DNA from: Georgenia satyanarayanai
GTDB lineage: Bacteria > Actinomycetota > Actinomycetes > Actinomycetales > Actinomycetaceae
Assembly (NCBI RefSeq): GCF_900116375.1
Contig: NZ_UETB01000008.1
Coordinates: 62,001-126,000, forward strand
Length of the DNA stretch: 64,000 bases
Reading direction: 5' to 3'
The position numbers and the translations under genes are program-made. The notes beneath the pieces were generated by a model. The model was given only the letters and a program-made list of their open reading frames with translations. It was not told the DNA's origin and did not search any database. This document shows positions 56,797 to 64,000 of the stretch, piece by piece. Each line of letters opens with the position of its first letter. Position 1 is the first letter of the stretch.

Positions 56797-57476
56797 GCCA
56801 GCTGCCCACCTCGAACGTCACCCAGGACTACCTCAAGGCGATCTACGCCGCGGTGGAGTGGGGCGGTCCGGCCACGAGCGTGAGCGCCCTGGCCACCCGG
56901 ATGGGCGTCTCGGCGTCCACCGCCTCGGAGACCGTCCGGCGCCTGGCGGACGAGGGGCTGGTCCACCACGAGCGCTACGGCGGCATCTCCCTCACCGGCA
57001 GCGGCCGGCAGGCGGCCCTGGCGATGGTGCGCCGCCACCGGCTCATCGAGACCCTCCTCGTCGAGCACCTCGGCTACGGGTGGGACGAGGTCCACGACGA
57101 GGCCGAGATCCTCGAGCACGCCGTCTCCGACCTCCTCGTCGAGCGCATCGACCGGCTCCTCGGCCACCCGGTCCGCGACCCGCACGGGGACCCCATCCCC
57201 ACGGTCGGCGGGGAGGTCACCCTCCCGCCCACCCGCCCGCTGGCGCAGACCCCCGCGGGAGAGGGCGGTCGCGTCGTGCGGATCTCCGACGCCGAGCCGC
57301 AGGTGCTGCGCCACCTCGCCGACGTCGGGGTGCACCTGGACGCGCACGTCGCCGTCGTCGAGGCCCGGCCCTACGTCGGCACGACGCTGTTCACCGTCAC
57401 CCCGCCCGGGGAGTCCGCGGGGGAGGCCGTCGAGCTCGGCGACCCCGCCGTCGCCGCGGTATGGGTCACCGCCTGA
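56793..57476 (+). CDS. DtxR/IdeR-family metal-dependent repressor
   Basis: The 227-residue protein has an N-terminal winged helix (SNVTQDYLKAIYAAVEWG, VSALATRMGVSASTASETVRRLADEGLVHHERYGGISLTGSG). The metal-binding dimerisation domain (RHRLIETLLVEHLGYGWDEVHDEAEILEHAVSDLLVERI) has the H-x-x-x-E and E-x-x-x-x-H ligands of the family. A C-terminal SH3-like domain follows (about 150-227). The full three-domain length resembles DtxR/IdeR more than short MntR. GTG 56793 overlaps the VKOR stop (GTGA). It senses Fe(II) or Mn(II); its targets are not in view. Confidence 0.92.
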   Translation: MSQLPTSNVTQDYLKAIYAAVEWGGPATSVSALATRMGVSASTASETVRRLADEGLVHHERYGGISLTGSGRQAALAMVRRHRLIETLLVEHLGYGWDEVHDEAEILEHAVSDLLVERIDRLLGHPVRDPHGDPIPTVGGEVTLPPTRPLAQTPAGEGGRVVRISDAEPQVLRHLADVGVHLDAHVAVVEARPYVGTTLFTVTPPGESAGEAVELGDPAVAAVWVTA

Positions 57477-57480
57477 GCCC

Positions 57481-57945
57481 TCACAGGTGGCGCTGGGCGG
57501 TGCGCAGCTTGTGCGCCAGGTGCTGCAGGGTGCGCAGCTCGTCCTCGTCGAGCGCGCCGCCGACGTAGCGGCGGATCGAGCGCACGTGGTGGCGGCCGAT
57601 CTCCCGCTGCAGCCGCACGCCCTCGTCGGTGAGGGCGACGACAACGCCGCGGGCGTCGCCCGGGGCCGCGCGCCGCTCGACGAGCCCGCGGGCGCCGAGG
57701 CGGTCGACCATGCGGCTGAGACTGGGCTGGGACAGGAGGATGAGCGCGGTGAGGTCGCGCATCCGCATCGCCCGGCCCTCACCGAGGCTGAGCTGGAAGA
57801 GGACGTCGTACTCGCGAGAGGTGAGCGGGGCGAAGTCGTCACCGGCCTCGAAGCGCCGCATGAGCGTCACCTGGGCCCGGAAGAGCTCCTCCCACGCCTC
57901 GGCGGCCGTCCGCGTGGAGACACCCTGATGGTCCTGCTCCGGCAC
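57481..57945 (-). CDS. MarR-family transcriptional regulator
   Basis: The 154-residue winged helix contains WEELFRAQVTLMRRFEAGDDFAPLTSREYDVLFQLS, MRMRDLTALILLSQPSLSRMVDRLGARGLVERR and the wing GDARGVVVALTDEGVRLQ. GTG 57945 follows GAGGAG. It is divergent from the HIT gene (47 bases) and convergent with the dtxR gene (4 bases). No clear palindrome was found in the short divergent gap, so the target is unassigned. Confidence 0.92.
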   Translation of the reverse strand: MPEQDHQGVSTRTAAEAWEELFRAQVTLMRRFEAGDDFAPLTSREYDVLFQLSLGEGRAMRMRDLTALILLSQPSLSRMVDRLGARGLVERRAAPGDARGVVVALTDEGVRLQREIGRHHVRSIRRYVGGALDEDELRTLQHLAHKLRTAQRHL

Positions 57946-57980
57946 GTCGCTCCTCTCGTCCCGCCGATCGTAGTGGTCGA

Positions 57981-57986
57981 TACCCT
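57981..57986 (+). promoter_or_regulatory. -10 box of the HIT gene (leaderless)
   Basis: TACCCT lies 6 bases before ATG 57993. Confidence 0.5.
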
Positions 57987-57992
57987 GGCGCC

Positions 57993-58439
57993 ATGAGCAC
58001 CGTCTTCAGCAAGATCATCGCCGGGGAGATCCCCGGACGCTTCGTCTGGGCCGACGACGAGTGCGTCGCCTTCGCCACGATCGCCCCCGTCACCGACGGC
58101 CACGTCCTCGTCGTCCCACGTGAGGAGGTGGATCAGCTGACCGACGCGCCCGACGACCTCGTCGCCCACCTCGCCGTCGTCGCCGGCACGGTGGGGCGTG
58201 CGCAGCGCGCGGCGTGGGACGCGCCACGCGCCGCCGTCATGGTGGCCGGCTTCGAGGTACCCCACCTGCACGTGCACGTCCTGCCGGCGTGGGACGAGAC
58301 CGCCCTGCGCCTGGACCGGGCACGCACCGACGTCCCGGCCGAGGAGCTCGACGCCGCCGCCGAGCGGCTGCGCGAGGCGCTGCGCGAGGCCGGCCACGGC
58401 ACCCACGTGCCGCGCTCGCTCAGCTCCCCGCAGCTCTGA
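57993..58439 (+). CDS. HIT-family nucleotide hydrolase
   Basis: The 148-residue histidine-triad protein has His91, His93 and His95 in VPHLHVHVLPAW and the N-terminal FSKIIAGEIPGRFVWADDECVAFATIAPVTDGHVLVVPREEV. It hydrolyses nucleoside phosphoramidates or diadenosine compounds. It is expressed alone from a leaderless promoter and is convergent with the SNF2 helicase gene (10 bases). Confidence 0.95.
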   Translation: MSTVFSKIIAGEIPGRFVWADDECVAFATIAPVTDGHVLVVPREEVDQLTDAPDDLVAHLAVVAGTVGRAQRAAWDAPRAAVMVAGFEVPHLHVHVLPAWDETALRLDRARTDVPAEELDAAAERLREALREAGHGTHVPRSLSSPQL

Positions 58440-58449
58440 GGCGGCGGGC

Positions 58450-61400
58450 TCAGCCGAGCAGCGCGCGGATGTCGTCGGCGCTCAGCGGGGCCGCGGCGGT
58501 GCTGGTCCCCTCGGCGAGGACGCGACCGGCGAGCTCACGCTTGCGCTCGGCCAGGGCCATGACCTTCTCCTCGATCGTCCCCTCGGCGACCATCCGGTAG
58601 ACCATGACGGTGCGGTCCTGCCCGATGCGGTGGGTGCGGTCGATCGCCTGCTCCTCCACCGCGGGGTTCCACCAGGGGTCGAGCATGAAGCAGTAGTCCG
58701 CCTCGGTGAGGTTGAGCCCCACCCCGCCGGCCTTGAGGCTGATGAGGAAGACCGGCGCCTGGCCCTCCTTGAACTCCCGGATGCGGGCGGCGCGGCCACG
58801 GGTGCTGCCGTCGAGGTAGCAGTAGTCGATGCCCTGCTGCTCCAGCCGCTCCCGCACGAGCCCGAGGTACCCGGTGAACTGGCTGAACACCAGCGCCCGG
58901 TGGCCCTCGGAGACGAGCTCGTCGAGGTGCTCGAGGAAGGCCTCGGCCTTGCTCGACCCCACGCCCTCGTAGTCGGCGTCCACGAGGCCGGGCGCCAGGG
59001 CCAGCTGCCGCAGGAGGGTGAGGGAGCGGAAGATCGTGAAGCGGTTCTTGTCCATGTCGTCGACGAGGCCGAGGATCTTGCGCCGCTCGCGCGCGAGGTG
59101 GGTGTCGTAGATCTTCCGGTGGCGCGCGCTGAGCGGGACGGTGAGCACCTGCTCCTGCTTGGGTGGCAGCTCCTGGGCCACCTCCTCCTTGGTGCGGCGG
59201 CGGATGAAGGGCCGGGTGCGGCGGCGCAGCCGGTCCAGCGCCGCGGAGTCGCGTTCCCGCTCGATCGGCGTGCGGTAGGCGACGGTGAAGTCGCGCGGGT
59301 CGGGGAAGAGGCCGGGGGCGGTGATGGACAGCAGCGCCCACAGGTCCATGAGGCTGTTCTCCAGCGGGGTGCCGGAGATCGCCAGCTTGACCGGGGCGGC
59401 GAGCTTCCGTGCGCACACGTGCGTCTTGGCCTGGTGGTTCTTCACCATCTGCGCCTCGTCGAGGACGAGCACCGACCAGTCCAGGGCGTCGTAGGAGGGG
59501 AAGTCCAGGCGTAGCAGGGCGTAGGACGTGACGACGACGTCGGCCCCCGCCACGTGCTCGGCGAGCGGCAGCCGCGCCTTGGCGGCGGTCTGCTCGACGG
59601 TCTGCACCGTGAGCTCGGGGGTGAAGCGGGCCGCCTCGCCCGCCCAGCCCCCCACCACCGAGGTGGGGGCGACGACGAGCACCGGCGCGGTGAGCCGGCC
59701 GGTCTCCTTGGCGCGCTGGACGGCGGCGAGGGTCTGCAGCGTCTTGCCCAGGCCCATGTCGTCGGCGAGGATCCCGCCCAGTCCGGCGTCCCAGAGGGTG
59801 GAGATCCACTCGTAGCCCTCCCGCTGGTAGGAGCGCAGCTCGGCGCGCAGCCCGGCAGGCAGGGCGACCTCGCCGGGCGGCGGACCGGTGAGGAGCGCGT
59901 CGACGGTGCGCCGCCACCGCTCGCTCTGCTCGGCGACGACGCCCAGCGTGACGAGCTCCTGCCACAGGTCGGCCTGGTAGGCGGTGACCCGCAGCGTGCC
60001 GGACTCCTCGTCGTGGAGCCCGCCCGCCTCCGTGATGAGCTGGCGCAGCTGGTCGAGCTCGGGCCGGTCGAGGCTGACGTAGCTGCCGGAGGGGAGGAAC
60101 AGGTGGGGCTCGCCGGTGGCGAGGGCGCGGAAGAGGTGGCCGAAGGGCACCGGCTCGCCCTCCAGCTCGACGGCCACCTCGAGGTCGAACCAGTCGCCCT
60201 GCGGGGTGTCGGTCGCGGACACCGAGATGGTCGGGGCGACGTCGACGTGCCGGTAGTCGGGCACCTCACCGCTCACCTCGACGACGACGGCGGGGTTCGC
60301 GCGGCGCAGCCGGTCCAGGCCCTCCTCGGTGAAGCGGGCGGCGTCGAGCCGGCGCAGCTCGGTGACGGGCGCGGGTCCGCGCCCAGGAGGGGCTGCCGTG
60401 AGCCGGGGGAGCTCGGCGGGCAGCTCGAGAGCGGCCAGCAGGCGCTGCTCGGCGGCATGGTCGCGCACCCACTCGGGCGCCGGTGCAACGTCGTCGTCGG
60501 TGCCGACGGGCAGGTCGACGACCGTCTCCCCGGACTGGTAGCGGAAGGACCAGGCGAGCCGGACGACGAACTCCGGGAGGTGCTCCACGGAGAGCAGGAG
60601 CACGGGGGCGAGCACCTCGGGCAGGTCCACGGCGTCGTCGGAGGAGCGCACGGGCAGCAGCCGGCGCAGCCGCGGGTAGAAGTCGCGGCGGAAGCGGTCG
60701 ACGCCGTCGGGCGGGATGTGGAGGGGCTCGCCGGTGACGAGCTCGGAGGCGCCGAGCGGCAGCGGACGGGCCAGCGGCGCGAGGACGAGGCCGTCGTCAC
60801 TCACGGCCACCCCGTGCACCGGGTGGCCGACGAAGGCGACGGCGTGCGCCCCGGCCGTGCGGCCGGCCACGCGGACCGACGGCGCCACGCGCACGCCGTC
60901 CTGGATGGGGTGGGCGGTGACGTCGAGGGTGACGTCGGCCGGTGTGCTGCTGAGCGTCACCTCACCCTTGACGCTGCGGTGAGGGACGAGCGCGACGCCG
61001 GCGTCGACCACCTGCTGGAGCAGCGGCCACACGGCCGGGCCGAGCTCGTCGAGGAAGACGTGGGTGCCGTAGGCGTGGGGGTGGGAGGCGATGAGCGCGC
61101 GCAGCGCCTCGGCGTGGGCCGGGACGTAGCGGCTCCACGTCCACCGCACGGTCTGCCAGCTCACGCCGGTGCGCACCCACTGGCCCTTGGCCCCGGTCGT
61201 CACCGGGGCCATGCGGATGCGGGCGGCGCTGCGCCCGGCCGCGGCCGCGGCCGCCCCGCGCGCGACGACCCGCTCGAGCTGCAGCCCGAGCGGGTCCCCG
61301 CTGCCGGAGGCGGCGTCGGTGACGGCGTCGTCCAGGGCGCGCTCCCACGCGGGACGGACGCCGGTGGTGCTCGCCTCCCGGGCCGCGACCACCACGGCCA

Positions 61401-61683
61401 CGCCGTGCTTGCAGCCCAGCCTCACCGGGCAGGTGCAGTGGACCGACACCTGCGCGCCGGGGTAGAGGACGACGAAGCACTGGTAGGAGGCCGCCCCGCT
61501 GCCGCGGACGGTGGCGAACAGGGCGCGCTCGTCGGGGTCGACGTGGAGGCGCTGGACCATGCCGCGCCGCGCGTAGTCGGTGCCGCGCTCCACCGTGCCG
61601 TGGTCGAACCACTGCGCGAGGGTGGCGTCGTCCGGGAGCGTGAGGTTCTGCAGCGCCCGCACGTCGCTCTCGGTGAGGTCCAC
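58450..61683 (-). CDS. SWIM-domain SNF2-family helicase
   Basis: This 1077-residue protein has an N-terminal SWIM zinc finger with Cys83-x-Cys85-x5-Cys91-x-His93. A long middle region follows, then the SNF2 ATPase with motif I LADDMGLGKT (about 634-645), motif II DEAQ (about 740) and SGTPLENS. The helicase C domain contains ALVFSQFTGYLGLVRERL and DRTHRIGQDRTV. Bacterial SWIM-SNF2 proteins (HepA/RapA-like) are double-stranded DNA translocases, thought to act on DNA-protein complexes. The frame is open further upstream, but GTG 61683 has TACCGT 6 bases before it and the SWIM start is complete. No methylase or DISARM partner is adjacent. Confidence 0.95.
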   Translation of the reverse strand: MDLTESDVRALQNLTLPDDATLAQWFDHGTVERGTDYARRGMVQRLHVDPDERALFATVRGSGAASYQCFVVLYPGAQVSVHCTCPVRLGCKHGVAVVVAAREASTTGVRPAWERALDDAVTDAASGSGDPLGLQLERVVARGAAAAAAGRSAARIRMAPVTTGAKGQWVRTGVSWQTVRWTWSRYVPAHAEALRALIASHPHAYGTHVFLDELGPAVWPLLQQVVDAGVALVPHRSVKGEVTLSSTPADVTLDVTAHPIQDGVRVAPSVRVAGRTAGAHAVAFVGHPVHGVAVSDDGLVLAPLARPLPLGASELVTGEPLHIPPDGVDRFRRDFYPRLRRLLPVRSSDDAVDLPEVLAPVLLLSVEHLPEFVVRLAWSFRYQSGETVVDLPVGTDDDVAPAPEWVRDHAAEQRLLAALELPAELPRLTAAPPGRGPAPVTELRRLDAARFTEEGLDRLRRANPAVVVEVSGEVPDYRHVDVAPTISVSATDTPQGDWFDLEVAVELEGEPVPFGHLFRALATGEPHLFLPSGSYVSLDRPELDQLRQLITEAGGLHDEESGTLRVTAYQADLWQELVTLGVVAEQSERWRRTVDALLTGPPPGEVALPAGLRAELRSYQREGYEWISTLWDAGLGGILADDMGLGKTLQTLAAVQRAKETGRLTAPVLVVAPTSVVGGWAGEAARFTPELTVQTVEQTAAKARLPLAEHVAGADVVVTSYALLRLDFPSYDALDWSVLVLDEAQMVKNHQAKTHVCARKLAAPVKLAISGTPLENSLMDLWALLSITAPGLFPDPRDFTVAYRTPIERERDSAALDRLRRRTRPFIRRRTKEEVAQELPPKQEQVLTVPLSARHRKIYDTHLARERRKILGLVDDMDKNRFTIFRSLTLLRQLALAPGLVDADYEGVGSSKAEAFLEHLDELVSEGHRALVFSQFTGYLGLVRERLEQQGIDYCYLDGSTRGRAARIREFKEGQAPVFLISLKAGGVGLNLTEADYCFMLDPWWNPAVEEQAIDRTHRIGQDRTVMVYRMVAEGTIEEKVMALAERKRELAGRVLAEGTSTAAAPLSADDIRALLG

Positions 61684-61689
61684 CCGCCT

Positions 61690-61695
61690 ACGGTA
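61690..61695 (-). promoter_or_regulatory. -10 box of the SNF2 helicase gene (leaderless)
   Basis: TACCGT on the minus strand, 6 bases before GTG 61683; it decides the start. Confidence 0.5.
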
Positions 61696-61712
61696 ACCGC
61701 GGCCTCCGACAC

Positions 61713-62468
61713 TCAGATGCTGCGCCTCATCATCCTGATCCCCACCGTGAGCCCGACCGCCGCGAGCACGGCGGCCGCCAGCGCGCCCTGCCACACCGCG
61801 GCCTCGGTGAGCTGCCCGTTGAACAGCGCCCGCTCCGCCTCGACGAGGTAGGTCAGCGGGTTGAGCTGGGACAGCACCTGCATCCAGCGCGGTGCCGCCT
61901 CCAGCGGCAGCAGCATCCCGGACAGGATCATGAGCGGGAAGATGAGCGCCTGCTGGACCGCCCAGAACATCCAGTCCCGTTCCCGGGCGGCGATGCCGAG
62001 GGAGTAGCTCAGCGCCCCGAGCCCGATCCCGAAGGCCGCGAGCACCACCAGCCCGATCGCCATGCCGGGCAGGTGGGGCCGGAAGCCGAAGATCGCGGCC
62101 ACGAGCGTGATGACGACCGCCTGGACGGCGAGCGGCACCATCTCCTTGAGCGCCCGCCCCACCATGAGCGCCGAGCGCGCCACGGGCGTGACGAGCATCC
62201 GCTCGTGGGAGCCGGACTGGAGCTCGAAAAGAAGGTTCGACCCGGCCATCGCGGTGCCGAAGAGCGTGCTCATGACGATGATGCCCGGCACGAACCACTG
62301 GAAGGACTCGGCCAGCGGCAGCCCCGTCATGCCGCTGAGCAGCGGGCCGAAGAAGGCGAGGAAGACGAGGGGCTGGAGCAGGGAGAAGATGACGCTGAAC
62401 GGGTCGCGCAGGACCGGCCACAGCTCGCGGACGAGGACGTTGCGGGTGTCGGTGACGACGGTGCTCAC
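61713..62468 (-). CDS. ABC-2 type exporter permease (DrrB-like)
   Basis: This 251-residue membrane protein has six helices of the ABC-2 family: RELWPVLRDPFSVIFSLLQPLVFLAFFGPLL, then PGIIVMSTLFGTAMAG and ERMLVTPVARSALMVGRAL. The signature PLMILSGMLLPLEAAPRWMQVLSQLNPLTYLVEAERAL follows. GTG 62468 overlaps the ATPase stop (GTGA). It forms a daunorubicin-resistance-type exporter with the upstream ATPase. Confidence 0.94.
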   Translation of the reverse strand: MSTVVTDTRNVLVRELWPVLRDPFSVIFSLLQPLVFLAFFGPLLSGMTGLPLAESFQWFVPGIIVMSTLFGTAMAGSNLLFELQSGSHERMLVTPVARSALMVGRALKEMVPLAVQAVVITLVAAIFGFRPHLPGMAIGLVVLAAFGIGLGALSYSLGIAARERDWMFWAVQQALIFPLMILSGMLLPLEAAPRWMQVLSQLNPLTYLVEAERALFNGQLTEAAVWQGALAAAVLAAVGLTVGIRMMRRSI

Positions 62469-63514
62469 TGGGGGCCTCCGGGGGTGAGGGCGGGCTGGGC
62501 GGGGGTGTCGGTGCCGGTGGTGGCCTGCTCCTCGCGCAGGCTGCGGCCGGTGAGGCGGAGGAAGACGTCGTCGAGGGTGGGCTGGTGCAGCTCGGCGGCG
62601 AGCACCCGGTGGCCGCCGGCCGCAAGGTCGGCGAGCAGGCCGGGGAGCACCCGGTCGCCCTGGTCGACGACGACGGCGTACCGCACCGCCGCGCCCTCGG
62701 GGGCAGCGACGGGTGCGTGCTCGACGTCGTCACCGCGGGCGGCGACGCGCCGCAGGGTGGCGAGGGCGCCGTCGTCGGGGCCGGTGCCCGCGACGGTGAC
62801 GAGGACGCGGTCCCCGGCGAGCTCCGCCTTGAGCCGGGCCGAGGTGTCGTCGGCGATGAGCCGGCCCTGGTCGACGATCATCACCCGCTCGGCGAAGCGG
62901 TCGGCCTCGTCGAGGTAGTGGGTGGTGAGGAGGAGGGTCATCCCGTAGCGCTCGCGGAGCGTGAGGATGTGGTCCCACAGGTGCGAGCGGGACTGCGGGT
63001 CCAGGCCGGTGGACGGCTCGTCGAGGAAGAGCAGCCGCGGTGCGGGGACCAGTCCCAGCGCGATGTCCACGCGTCGGCGCTGGCCACCGGAGAGGGTCAT
63101 CGTCGTGCGGGTGGCGAGATCGGTGAGCCCGAGGATCTCCATGAGCTCGTCGGCGCGCCGGCGCCGCTCGACGCGGCCCAGCCCGTAGAAGGCGCCCTGG
63201 GAGACGAGCTCGTCGCGCACCCGGTAGTACTGGGCCGCACCGTTCTTCTGGCCGATGTAGCCGATGGACCGGCGCACGTCGGCCTGCTGGTGGGTGATGT
63301 CGAAGCCGCAGACGGTCGCGCTGCCGCTGGTGGGGGGCAGGAGCGTGGTGAGCATGCGCAGGGAGGTGGACTTGCCGGCCCCGTTGGGCCCGAGGAAAGC
63401 CGTGAGCGATCCCGGCTCCACGTCCATCGTGAGGTCGCTGACCGCGACGACCTCCTCACCGCCCTTGCGGTGGAAGGTCTTGGTGAGCCCCATGGTGCTG
63501 ATGATCGGAGTCAT
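62465..63514 (-). CDS. ABC exporter ATPase (DrrA-like)
   Basis: This 349-residue ATPase has Walker A GPNGAGKST, Q-loop IGQKNGAAQYY, signature LSGGQRRRVDIA, Walker B LLFLDEPSTGLD, H-loop TTHYLDEA and the ~100-residue C-terminal extension of DrrA proteins ending in LHQPTLDDVFLRLTG. ATG 63514 has TAGCGT 7 bases upstream (leaderless). It is divergent from a WYL regulator, with a perfect palindrome between, so it is probably repressed or activated by that protein. The export substrate is unknown. Confidence 0.95.
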   Translation of the reverse strand: MTPIISTMGLTKTFHRKGGEEVVAVSDLTMDVEPGSLTAFLGPNGAGKSTSLRMLTTLLPPTSGSATVCGFDITHQQADVRRSIGYIGQKNGAAQYYRVRDELVSQGAFYGLGRVERRRRADELMEILGLTDLATRTTMTLSGGQRRRVDIALGLVPAPRLLFLDEPSTGLDPQSRSHLWDHILTLRERYGMTLLLTTHYLDEADRFAERVMIVDQGRLIADDTSARLKAELAGDRVLVTVAGTGPDDGALATLRRVAARGDDVEHAPVAAPEGAAVRYAVVVDQGDRVLPGLLADLAAGGHRVLAAELHQPTLDDVFLRLTGRSLREEQATTGTDTPAQPALTPGGPQ

Positions 63515-63521
63515 GGGCAGG

Positions 63522-63527
63522 ACGCTA
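63522..63527 (-). promoter_or_regulatory. -10 box of the DrrA-like gene (leaderless)
   Basis: TAGCGT on the minus strand, 7 bases before ATG 63514. Confidence 0.5.
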
Positions 63528-63531
63528 CGAG

Positions 63532-63560
63532 CCCATGCGGCCAGATCCTGGCCGCATGGG
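63532..63560. promoter_or_regulatory. Probable WYL-regulator operator (perfect palindrome)
   Basis: CCCATGCGGCCAG-ATC-CTGGCCGCATGGG has 13-base arms with no mismatch. It lies exactly between the -10 boxes of the two divergent leaderless genes, covering both -35 regions. Confidence 0.8.
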
Positions 63561-63564
63561 TCGG

Positions 63565-63570
63565 TAGATT
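63565..63570 (+). promoter_or_regulatory. -10 box of the WYL regulator gene (leaderless)
   Basis: TAGATT lies 6 bases before ATG 63577. Confidence 0.5.
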
Positions 63571-63576
63571 TCCGGC

Positions 63577-64000
63577 ATGGCCGACCCCACCGCCCGAGCC
63601 CTGCGCCTGCTCTCCCTCCTCCAGACCCACCGGTCCTGGTCCGGCCGGGAGCTGCGGGACCGGCTCGGCGTCAGTGCGCGCACGCTGCGGCGTGACGTCG
63701 ACCGGCTGCGCGAGCTCGGCTACGAGGTGAGCGCCCGTCCCGGCGTCGACGGCGGGTACCGGCTGGCCGGGGGCGGCCGGCTGCCTCCGCTCCTCCTCGA
63801 CGACGACGAGGCGGTGGCGATCGCCGTCGGCCTGCGCGTGGCGGCCGTCCAGGGACTGGGGGAGCACACCGCGCTGAGCGCGCTCGTCAAGCTCGAGCAG
63901 ATGCTCGCCCCGCACCTGCGCCGGCGCGTGGCAGCGCTCCAGGAATACGCCGTACCGGCGGGCGGGAGGGGCCGGGCGGTGGACCCCGACGTCGTCGCCG
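63577..64000 (+). CDS. HTH_11/WYL-type transcriptional regulator (3' end outside window)
   Basis: The 141 codons present encode an N-terminal HTH_11 helix-turn-helix (ARALRLLSLLQTHRSWSGRELRDRLGVSARTLRRDVDRLRELGYEVSARPGVDGGYRL) followed by PPLLLDDDEAVAIAVGLR, the start of the linker found in YafY/PafC-type WYL proteins. The WYL domain itself lies beyond the window. It probably controls the divergent DrrAB-like exporter and itself through the palindrome at 63532-63560. Confidence 0.9.
   Translation, partial: MADPTARALRLLSLLQTHRSWSGRELRDRLGVSARTLRRDVDRLRELGYEVSARPGVDGGYRLAGGGRLPPLLLDDDEAVAIAVGLRVAAVQGLGEHTALSALVKLEQMLAPHLRRRVAALQEYAVPAGGRGRAVDPDVVA

Noticed and set aside
58450-61683. The SNF2 helicase as part of a phage-defence island (DISARM-like)
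   Set aside because: No DNA methylase, DUF1998 or phospholipase D gene is adjacent; neighbours are HIT and a drug exporter.
61684-62733. A 350-residue upstream extension of the SNF2 helicase frame
   Set aside because: It runs antisense-frame over the ABC permease; a promoter-like TACCGT and the complete SWIM domain start mark GTG 61683 as the start.

Overview
The window is very GC-rich, densely packed actinobacterial chromosome. Translational coupling by GTGA/ATGA overlaps is frequent and many genes appear leaderless. The combination of an oleA-oleBC-oleD operon, an LAXTG-anchored hydrolase, DtxR, AfsR/SARP-type and WYL regulators suggests a member of the Micrococcales or a close relative. 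This is inference; there is no rRNA or marker gene here to fix the taxon. I found no tRNA, rRNA, CRISPR array, transposase or phage integrase.

Layout. (1) 1-10295: the 3' part of an extracellular-type contractile injection system (eCIS, phage-tail-like) locus on the + strand. It encodes a disordered repeat protein (cut by the window edge), tube protein, LysM hub protein, VgrG-like spike, gp25 baseplate wedge, baseplate J, tail protein I, and a membrane-anchored double zinc-ribbon protein with a discoidin-like outer domain. Sheath and AAA+ ATPase must lie upstream of the window. A large STAND-ATPase/BTAD regulator (10216-13374, -) faces the cluster and overlaps its last gene by 80 bases. (2) 13557-21635: deoD, a DUF4282-like protein, the long-chain olefin operon oleA/oleBC/oleD, an aldo/keto reductase and a HAD phosphatase. 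(3) 21736-34672: small regulator/target pairs (MarR with ABC exporter, ArsR with CDF efflux, PadR with HAAS membrane protein), a GntR regulator, thioredoxin, an odd lipoprotein, YqjG-type reductase, amidohydrolase and NhaA.

(4) 34807-52480: a hexuronate/aldonate catabolic island. On the - strand are larE, larB, two paralogous TRAP solute-binding proteins and dctQM. On the + strand are a LacI repressor, gnd and an LAXTG-anchored GH3 enzyme. A LarA-family nickel-pincer epimerase (-) is divergent from uxaC-uxuB-gntK (+). I propose that glucuronate becomes fructuronate (UxaC), then D-mannonate (UxuB), is epimerised at C2 to D-gluconate by the LarA homologue, is phosphorylated by GntK and is oxidised by Gnd. 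That would avoid mannonate dehydratase and KDG. TGGCAAC half-sites precede every transcription unit of the island, which points to one LacI regulon.

(5) 52577-64000: a glutamate-cysteine ligase family protein, a metallophosphoesterase-VKOR-DtxR operon, MarR, HIT, a SWIM/SNF2 helicase, an ABC-2 drug-type exporter and a divergent WYL regulator cut by the window end. Intergenic spaces carry imperfect inverted repeats of about 45-95 bases, some apparently forming a dispersed family. About 19 genes have a TAnnnT-like -10 box 6-8 bases before the start codon, indicating leaderless mRNAs.
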